From: an uncultured Clostridia bacterium
GTDB lineage: Bacteria; Bacillota; Clostridia; Lachnospirales; CAG-274
DNA: 6,808 nt
Direction: 5' to 3'
Assembly: GCA_947629215.1 (NCBI GenBank)
Contig: CANRCU010000130.1
Coordinates: forward strand, 1-6,808
Shown here: piece by piece, positions 1-5,409 of the stretch
How the letters are laid out: each line of letters begins with the position of its first letter
How positions within the stretch are numbered: the first letter of the stretch is position 1
Made by a program: the position numbers and the translations under genes
The notes under the pieces: model-generated
Told to the model about the DNA's origin: nothing
The model's input: the letters and a program-made list of their open reading frames with translations, nothing else
Database searches by the model: none

Positions 1-318
1 TCATATTCATCAAATCAAACAGAAGTTAGGTATAACGGGGGTTCAGAGCGATGTTTGTGCATGGAAAGGAGAAGGCTGTCAAATCACCTGTTGATTGACC
101 GCCGAGACCAGACGATCAACCTTTGCGAAATAAAATTCTCGCAGGGTGAATTTGAAATCACCAAGCAGTACGACGAACATCTGCGCAACCGTGCCGAAAG
201 TTTTCGTTTTGCTACAAAGACTCGAAAAGCTCTGCATCAGACATTTGTTACGACTTATGGAGTGAAGTGGAACATGTACAGCGGAAACGTGCAAAGTAAG
301 GTTCGACTCGATGATTAG
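1..318 (+). pseudogene. C-terminal fragment of an AAA-type ATP-binding protein (ATPase_2/DUF234-like), frameshifted
   Basis: This is the end of a gene that starts left of the window. Frame 2 (from base 2) reads HIHQIKQKLGITGVQSDV and on to CQI at about base 85, then hits a stop. The protein continues in frame 1 from about base 86 as LLIDRRDQTINLCEIKFS and on to VRLDD. Restoring one G after ATC (83-85) joins the two halves as QIDLLID, so this is a -1 frameshift. Known family: Bacteroidota ATPases with an N-terminal P-loop domain and a C-terminal PD-(D/E)XK-like domain; the D...EIK pattern here (CEIK) fits that nuclease-like fold, while the P-loop would lie outside the window. The frame-1 stop TAG (316-318) falls where the family usually continues DDLF; the codons after it read F-N-N-stop (TAA 328-330). 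The cellular role of this family is not well established. It is separated from the restriction operon by its own intergenic gap and is probably unrelated to it. Confidence 0.8.
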
Positions 319-355
319 TTCAACAACTAACCAACATTAAAAATTTTTTCTAAAA

Positions 356-378
356 ATGATTACCTTATAGGTAATCAT
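356..378. repeat. Perfect 9-bp inverted repeat with 5-nt loop in the intergenic gap
   Basis: ATGATTACC (356-364), loop TTATA (365-369), GGTAATCAT (370-378). All nine pairs match. There is no T-run to the right, so it is not a classical intrinsic terminator on the + strand. On the - strand the stem is followed by a T/A-rich tract (complement of about 339-355), so it could stop transcription coming from the right, or the hairpin could protect the 3' end of the upstream ATPase mRNA. A dyad operator for the downstream operon is another possibility, as it lies about 45 bp before the promoter -33 element. Function is inference. Confidence 0.55.
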
Positions 379-422
379 CTCTTGCCCGACTAAACTTTGT
401 AGAGTATCTACTGCATATTTTA

Positions 423-454
423 TTTGGATATTTAAAAAAGTACATTTATCTTTG
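423..454 (+). promoter_or_regulatory. Bacteroidota-type primary sigma promoter for the restriction operon
   Basis: TTTG at 423-426 (-33 element), 20 bp spacer, then TATCTTTG at 447-454, an exact match to the TAnnTTTG -7 consensus known from Bacteroides. The expected transcription start, a few bases to the right, leaves a leader of roughly 10-20 nt before the ATG at 476, with no Shine-Dalgarno sequence, as is usual in this phylum. It is the only well-formed promoter I found in the window, so it probably drives the whole operon. Confidence 0.75.
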
Positions 455-475
455 TAGCCGAAATACAGAGATAAA

Positions 476-1042
476 ATGAAACGAAAAATAAAAGAAATTG
501 CGGATATACAGGTCGGAGTTTATGCGCAGACTACGACTGTCGCCAATGCAATATATATACAGGTAGGGAATTACTCCTCTGATAGAGTGTTACCCGAAGA
601 CATAAAGCCCTCGGTTGAAATCGAAGGCCGTCGCCAGAATTTCTTTCTGAATAGAGGCGATTTGCTCTTTGCGGCGAAAGGAAGCAATAATTTTTGCGCC
701 GTCTTTCAAGCGTTGGATTGTCCAGCGGTTGCTTCGTCGTCTTTTTTGACGTTGCGTATAAAAGATAAAAGTACGGTGCTGCCGGAATATGTCTGCTGGT
801 ATATCAACCTCGATGCGACGCTCAAATATCTGCGGTCAGAGGCAAAAGGCACTGACATTCCCTCGATTTCAAAAGCGACTTTGGAGGAGCTTGAAATACC
901 TGTCCCGCCCGTGGAGACGCAGCAGACGATCTCCAAAATTGCGCGATTGCAAGCTGATGCGCAAAAACTGCAAAGCAGGATAATGGCCAAACGCCAGCAG
1001 TTAATTGAATATAAATTAAAAAAAACGATAGAAAATGAATAA
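476..1042 (+). CDS. Single-domain HsdS-like specificity protein (half-S, 188 aa)
   Basis: This is a small type I restriction specificity-type protein with one target recognition domain (TRD) and one helical spacer, about half a normal HsdS. Residues 1-140 form the TRD; the stretch NRGDLLFAAKG (about 59-69) is the usual TRD core 'GD-L-F-A', followed by LPEYVCWYI (102-110). IPVPPVETQQTISKIA (141-156) is the conserved PP-x-E-x-Q entry to the long helix, which runs to the end. In this family, half-size S proteins can dimerise to mimic a full S, and proteins of this size are often found beside hsdM. The gene starts about 20 bp after a good promoter and overlaps hsdM by 8 bp (1035-1042), so the two are probably translationally coupled. 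It could be an alternative specificity partner for HsdM, a regulator of the complex, or a remnant; the frame is intact and the conserved positions are kept. The DNA target cannot be read from the sequence. Confidence 0.85.
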   Translation: MKRKIKEIADIQVGVYAQTTTVANAIYIQVGNYSSDRVLPEDIKPSVEIEGRRQNFFLNRGDLLFAAKGSNNFCAVFQALDCPAVASSSFLTLRIKDKSTVLPEYVCWYINLDATLKYLRSEAKGTDIPSISKATLEELEIPVPPVETQQTISKIARLQADAQKLQSRIMAKRQQLIEYKLKKTIENE

Positions 1043-2564
1043 CAAAATTTCACAGGAAGACATCAACAGCGTCGTTTGGAAGGCGTGCGACACCTTCCGT
1101 GGCGTGATTGATCCTAATCAGTACAAGGATTACATCCTCACGATGCTGTTTTTGAAGTATGTAAGCGATGTTCACAAGTCGAAGAAAGCGGAATATATGG
1201 CCCGTTATGACGGCGACGAGAAGCGTGCAGACCGTGCTATGCGCCACGAGCGGTTTATTATTCCCGAAAACAGCACGTTCGACTACTTGTTCGAACATCG
1301 TAACGAAAACAATATCGGCGAGTTGATTGATATTGCGCTTGCAGACCTCGAAATTGCCAACCGCTCCAAATTACGCAGCGAGGACGGTTCGGGCATTTTC
1401 CGCAATATCAGTTTCAACAGCAGCAATCTCGGCGAGGAAAAGGAGAAAAACAGCCGTCTGCGTCAGTTGCTTATCGACTTTTCGGACGAGCGATTGCAGT
1501 TCGACGAATCGAATCTTGATAACAATGATGTTATTGGCGACACCTATATGTTCCTTATCGAGCACTTTGCGAGTGATGCCGGTAAAAAGGCCGGGGAGTT
1601 CTTCACGCCGAAAGAGGTTTCTACACTGCTGGCAAAACTCACCAAGAGCAAGCCGGGGGCGCGTATCTGCGACCCGACGTGTGGCTCGGGCTCTCTGTTG
1701 ATTAAAGCGGGTCGCGAAGTCGGCAGCAACGATTTTGCTCTCTACGGACAGGAACTGAACGGCAGTACTTGGGCGTTGGCTATGATGAATATACTGTTGC
1801 ATGGCTTCGACAGCGCAACAATTCGCTGGGGAGACACCCTGCGCAACCCGAAACTCAAAGAGGGCGACGCGCTGATGAAGTTCGATACGGTGGTGGCTAA
1901 TCCGCCCTTCTCGCTCGACAAATGGGGGGCTGACGATGCCGAAAATGATCGTTATAAACGCTTTTGGCGCGGTGTGCCTCCCAAGAGCAAGGGCAACTGG
2001 GCATTTATCAGCCACATGATTGAAATCGCCTATGAAGGTCGCGGGAAAGTGGGTGTTGTTGTCCCTCACGGCGTATTGTTCCGAGGTGCAAGCGAGGGTC
2101 GCATCCGCCGCCAAACGGTTGACGAGAATTTGGTGGAGGCGGTTATCGGCCTGCCGGCAAACCTCTTTTTCGGGACAGGCATCCCTGCGGCGATTTTGAT
2201 TTTCAACAAGGGAAAGAAGAGCGACAACGTGCTGTTTATTGACGCCTCGCGCGAGTTTGAGAACGGCAAAAATCAGAACCGGCTGCGCGATTGCGATATC
2301 GAACATGTCGTTTCGACATACAGGCGTTTTGTTGCGGGAGCACTGAAGCCCGGTGTTGCCGAGAAGAAATATGCATACGTTGCCACGCCCGAGGAGATTG
2401 TCGAGAATGATTATAACCTTAACATTCCACGCTATGTCGACACCTTCGAGGAGGAAGCCGAAATCGATATTGCTGCGGTCGAGACCGAACTCGCACAACT
2501 TGAATCCGAACTTGCCGAGGTTCAGGCAAAAATGAAAAAATATTTAACGGATTTGGGATATTAA
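1035..2564 (+). CDS. hsdM: Type I restriction-modification N6-adenine methyltransferase subunit HsdM
   Basis: HsdM transfers a methyl group from S-adenosylmethionine to adenine N6 in the target set by HsdS; the M2S trimer is the methylase and, with HsdR, the restriction enzyme. At 509 aa it is normal length. The N-terminal helical domain (about 7-150, with YKDYILTMLFLKYVSD) is the HsdM_N type. The catalytic domain follows: GEFFTP at 187-192, the AdoMet motif I DPTCGSG at 213-219, and catalytic motif IV NPPF at 289-292. VVVPHGVLFRG (341-351) and the LP-NLF-GTGIPA stretch (373-385) are typical. The C-terminus (about 475-503) is a charged coiled-coil that in this family contacts HsdS. No damage is seen. 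The ATG at 1035 overlaps the previous gene by 8 bp and gives the family N-terminus. Base composition is higher in GC (about 53% in 1921-1980) than the accessory genes that follow. Confidence 0.96.
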   Translation: MNNKISQEDINSVVWKACDTFRGVIDPNQYKDYILTMLFLKYVSDVHKSKKAEYMARYDGDEKRADRAMRHERFIIPENSTFDYLFEHRNENNIGELIDIALADLEIANRSKLRSEDGSGIFRNISFNSSNLGEEKEKNSRLRQLLIDFSDERLQFDESNLDNNDVIGDTYMFLIEHFASDAGKKAGEFFTPKEVSTLLAKLTKSKPGARICDPTCGSGSLLIKAGREVGSNDFALYGQELNGSTWALAMMNILLHGFDSATIRWGDTLRNPKLKEGDALMKFDTVVANPPFSLDKWGADDAENDRYKRFWRGVPPKSKGNWAFISHMIEIAYEGRGKVGVVVPHGVLFRGASEGRIRRQTVDENLVEAVIGLPANLFFGTGIPAAILIFNKGKKSDNVLFIDASREFENGKNQNRLRDCDIEHVVSTYRRFVAGALKPGVAEKKYAYVATPEEIVENDYNLNIPRYVDTFEEEAEIDIAAVETELAQLESELAEVQAKMKKYLTDLGY

Positions 2565-2581
2565 AATACAATCAGGAAGCT

Positions 2582-2734
2582 ATGAAATATATAAAAGACA
2601 ACTATAATGACACTGTGCAACTCCGCTGTGTAGTGTGCGGTGTAACAGACAAATTTGATAGCAACGAGGACAATTCGTATATAAAATGTACGAATTGCGG
2701 TAAAGAGTATTTTGGCGGTTACGATGAACTCTGA
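2582..2734 (+). CDS. Small zinc-ribbon protein (50 aa)
   Basis: A 50-aa ORF with two CxxC knuckles: CVVC at residues 16-19 and CTNC at 36-39, each followed by G, the pattern of a rubredoxin-like zinc ribbon that binds one zinc ion. It resembles the short putative zinc-binding proteins annotated as the ECs_2282 family (recalled, not searched). Such ribbons may bind nucleic acid or protein; the function here is unknown. The start is supported by an AGGAAG at 2574-2579, a rare Shine-Dalgarno-like sequence in this window, though only 2 nt from the ATG. It lies 17 bp after hsdM and its 3' end overlaps the next small gene by 11 bp. Being co-transcribed with the type I genes suggests an accessory role. 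The paired cysteines and overlaps make chance unlikely. Confidence 0.75.
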   Translation: MKYIKDNYNDTVQLRCVVCGVTDKFDSNEDNSYIKCTNCGKEYFGGYDEL

Positions 2735-2864
2735 ATATAATCAGCAAGAGATAAATGAAGCAGAAGAAGCCAAAGTCGAAAAGCTTAAGACTGATTTGGA
2801 TAAAGAAATTCGAGATATATTTAAGAATGCTTTCAAAGGCAATAAATATATAAAATTCAAATAG
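2724..2864 (+). CDS. Hypothetical 46-aa charged helical protein
   Basis: I do not recognise this short ORF. It begins MNSEYNQQEINEAEEAKVEK and is rich in Glu, Lys and Asp, with a heptad-like run (about residues 8-33) suggesting one amphipathic helix or short coiled coil, then a basic tail ending KYIKFK. No cysteines, signal peptide or membrane segment are seen. Support for it being real comes mostly from position: its ATG overlaps the zinc-ribbon gene by 11 bp, and its TAG is one base before the next ATG, filling an otherwise empty gap in a compact operon. It could be a small partner of the zinc ribbon or of the membrane protein that follows. Function unknown. Confidence 0.55.
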   Translation: MNSEYNQQEINEAEEAKVEKLKTDLDKEIRDIFKNAFKGNKYIKFK

Positions 2865-2865
2865 T

Positions 2866-3306
2866 ATGGAAATGTGGAGTTTTGTAATATCGGTTGCGGC
2901 ATTGCTATTTTCCGGATTTACGTTTTTGTTTTACGACCGTAAATTGAAACGTCAGGACGCAAAGATTAACGAATACCAGTTAAGGCAACTTGAAGCCGCA
3001 GAACAGGATAGCAAAAAGGGGCAAATAAGGGGTAATATTATTAAGGGGCAAAAGGGTGCGAGAACACTGAAAATTTATAATAGCGGACGAGCAATCGCTC
3101 GGAATATTCGTATCGAAGGAATAAATACGGAAGATATTGCTGTTATGAATAATGGCCTCTTCCCATATGAATTGATGAACCCGCAAGATTATACGGAGTT
3201 AAATCTTTTTATAATTGGAAGATATACGCCAAAATTGCAGGTTAAGTATATCTGGAACGATGAATCCGGCAAAGACAACGAGTTTGAGCAGGTGCTGACA
3301 TTATAG
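2866..3306 (+). CDS. Membrane-anchored hypothetical protein (146 aa)
   Basis: The N-terminus (residues about 4-24, WSFVISVAALLFSGFTFLFY) is a single hydrophobic segment, followed by a basic stretch DRKLKRQDAK, so it should sit in the inner membrane with the rest in the cytoplasm (positive-inside rule). Residues about 25-50 form a charged helix or coiled coil. From about 51 to the end the protein looks like a beta-rich domain (GARTLKIYNSGRAIARNIRI, then YTPKLQVKYIWNDE). Similar small proteins with this layout and a QVLTL end are, from memory, common in Bacteroidota accessory regions without assigned function. It lies 1 bp after the 46-aa gene and 5 bp before hsdS, so it is part of the operon. 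A sensor or effector role at the membrane is possible but is inference. AT-rich like its neighbours. Confidence 0.8.
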   Translation: MEMWSFVISVAALLFSGFTFLFYDRKLKRQDAKINEYQLRQLEAAEQDSKKGQIRGNIIKGQKGARTLKIYNSGRAIARNIRIEGINTEDIAVMNNGLFPYELMNPQDYTELNLFIIGRYTPKLQVKYIWNDESGKDNEFEQVLTL

Positions 3307-3311
3307 CGTAA

Positions 3312-4548
3312 ATGATACCACAAGGATATAAACATACTGCGCTCGGAGTAATTCCGCAGGAGTGGGAGGTTGTGCAACTTGGCAATGTGTTAGATAAATT
3401 GTCAAACGGTTTGACGTATGATGTTACCAATTCCGAAGGCTATCCCGTTACGCGAATAGAAACCATATCTAACGGGACAATAGATTACTCCAAAGTAGGA
3501 CATATTTCAAGTTTGGAAGGTTACGAGCATTATAAAATGTGTAAAGGCGATATTTTATATAGTCATATAAATAGCCTCTCACATATTGGTAAAGTCGCTT
3601 ATTACAATGGTAATAAAGAACTTTATCACGGTATGAACCTACTGTTGTTAAGAGCAAATAATAAGGTTATTAGTGAATACTTGTATTACTATCTACTTAC
3701 GGCACAAGCGAAACATATTGCACAAACAATTGCTAAACCGGCAGTCAATCAGGCGAGTATAAGTACTGGCGATTTGAAAAAGATAAAAATCACCGTACCA
3801 CCGATTGAAGAACAGCGGGAGATTGCGGAGATATTGGGCGTATGGGATAAGGCGATTGAGTTGCAGGGGCGGCTTATTGACCGGCTTGAATTTCGTAAGC
3901 GTGCCTTGATGCAGCGTCTGCTCTCCGGTCGTCATCGCCTTTCCGGCTTCTCCGCCTCATGGCAAAAAATTAAGCTGGGTGATATTTGTAAACGCTTAAC
4001 TCGTCGAAACAACATTTACAATAAAAATGTAATGACTATTTCCGCTCAAAAAGGATTCATTGCACAAAACGAGTTTTTTAGCAAGACAATAGCAAGTGTT
4101 GCCCTTGATAATTACTATCTTATTAAGGAAAATGAGTTTTGTTATAATAAAAGTTACTCCAACGGGTATCCTATGGGCACAATAAAAAGATTGAAAAAGG
4201 TTGATTGGGCTGTTGTTACTACGCTATATATTTGCTTTAAGGTCAAACCAACTACTAACATTGATTTCTTCGAACAAATATGCGAATATGGAGGTCTTAA
4301 CTATGGTTTAACCAAAGTTGCCAATGAAGGTGGTCAAGTACACGGATTATTAAATGTTACTCCGTCTGACTTTTTGAATATAAAAATTAGTATTCCGTCA
4401 TTGACAGAACAAACGGCAATAGCCGAAGTATTGACAACGGCGGATAAAGAGATAGAGATTGCAAAAGCAACACTCGCTGCACTTCCGCACACAGAAGCGC
4501 GGAATTATGCAGCAACTACTAACCGGCAAAAAACGAGTGAAACTATGA
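3312..4548 (+). CDS. hsdS: Type I restriction-modification specificity subunit HsdS, frameshifted near its 3' end
   Basis: HsdS chooses the split DNA target and holds the two HsdM subunits. Two TRDs are visible: TRD1 (about residues 1-160, beginning GYKHTALGVIPQEWEV) and TRD2 (about 214-362, beginning FSASWQKIKLGDI). The central conserved helix is PPIEEQREIAEILGVWDKA (163-181) through KRALMQRLLSGRHRL, and the distal copy begins TEQTAIAEVLTTADKEIEIA (365-384). After L391 (codon 4482-4484) frame 0 loses the family sequence, but frame 1 continues it as RTQKRGIMQQLLTGKKRVKL and stops at TGA 4546-4548. One extra C at 4485/4486 explains this. Corrected length is 411 aa, normal for HsdS. The stop overlaps the next ATG as ATGA. 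The apparent fusion with the next gene in frame 0 is therefore an artefact or a mutation. If real, the lesion would replace the last 20 residues, which belong to the HsdM-binding repeat. Target sequence cannot be predicted. Confidence 0.93.
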
Positions 4549-5383
4549 ATATGGAAGAGAATAAATATTATCTATTTTTAGATGAATGCGGCGACCAGAA
4601 CCTGACCAGTTTCGACCCGTCATTCCCAATTTTCACACTATGCGGAATCATATTATCCGATTCGCAACTTTATCAACTATCCGAACAGTTGAATGAATTG
4701 AAACATAAATTTTGGGCCGACAAGAAAATTATTTTGCATTCGCGTGATATTCGCAAATGTCAAAACGGATTCGAAATATTATTCGACTTGACGACAAAAC
4801 AGCAATTTTATGAAGGCCTTAATGAAATTCTCGGTCAAAAAATATATGTTGTTATCTGCTGTGCAATATTAAAAGAGCCATATATACGACAATACGGGAA
4901 ATTAAATGATGTCTATGGTTTATCTCTGTCGTACATAATGGAACGAACGGTATTTTATCTTGATAGTTTGAAACAGCATCCTATAAATTTAACAACCATT
5001 GTTGAGCGTCGAGGCAAACGAGAAGATGCTGCATTGTTGAACTGCTATAATCAGCTTTTAGATAGGGGAACTTATTGGGTGCAGGCGCGACGCATTAAAG
5101 CCTATTTCAAGAATTTCGATATGCGTTGGAAGAAGGGTGATGTTATTGGTTTGCAAGTAGCTGATTTGGTAGCATATCCAATTACGAGACATATTCTTGA
5201 TGAACATGCAATAAATCCATCATTCGACATTATAAGAAACAATATTTATACAGAACGAGGAAAGTTATATGGATTAAAAGTGCATCCTAATAAAGAAAAG
5301 AGTCGTCCGAAACAACCCTTTTCCGACCGGGGACACCCCAATCCCAAAATTGAGCAATTGCCCAATTACGAGTACAAATATAA
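4545..5383 (+). CDS. DUF3800 domain protein, predicted RNase H-like nuclease (3' end unresolved)
   Basis: Residues from ATG 4545: YYLFLDECGD (8-17) gives the N-terminal D13-E14 pair of DUF3800; HSRDIRK (65-71) is the next conserved block; TTIVERRGKREDAAL (150-164) and GLQVADLVAY (202-211, with Q204 and D207) complete it. Known: DUF3800 (PF12686) is thought to have an RNase H-like fold with acidic active-site residues; its function is mostly unknown, and members occur in defence regions. The ATGA overlap with the hsdS stop fixes the start. The frame stays open to 5672, overlapping hsdR by 263 bp, which is implausible. Frame 2 has TAA TAA at 5288-5293, just after YGLKVHP (242-248), a usual end for this family, and TAA at 5381-5383. 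One lost base would use one of these. I list 5383 because residues after 248 (RPKQPF, DRGHPNP) still look like protein and it gives a 26-bp gap to hsdR. The product may instead be only about 248 aa. AT-rich (about 32% GC in 4861-4920). Confidence 0.75.
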
Positions 5384-5409
5384 TACATTTTTTACATTTT
5401 GCAAATTTT

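Noticed and set aside
55..318. Stand-alone 87-codon gene with TTG start
   Set aside because: It is the in-frame part of the frameshifted ATPase; conserved sequence continues upstream in frame 2.
391..399. TAAACTTTG as a second -7 promoter element
   Set aside because: It has three instead of two bases between TA and TTTG, and 423-454 matches the consensus exactly.
1371..2498. 375-codon open frame on the - strand inside hsdM
   Set aside because: It lies wholly opposite hsdM, which has all methyltransferase motifs; the antisense translation resembles nothing I know and is explained by codon bias.
3312..4548. Phase-variable hsdS inversion system
   Set aside because: I see no inverted hsdS copy, recombinase gene or long inverted repeats; the 188-aa S-like gene is in the same orientation and shares no obvious long DNA repeat with hsdS.
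5384..5409. TACATTTT repeats as a promoter for hsdR
   Set aside because: Both copies miss the final G of TAnnTTTG, lie too close to the ATG, and have no TTTG at the right distance upstream.
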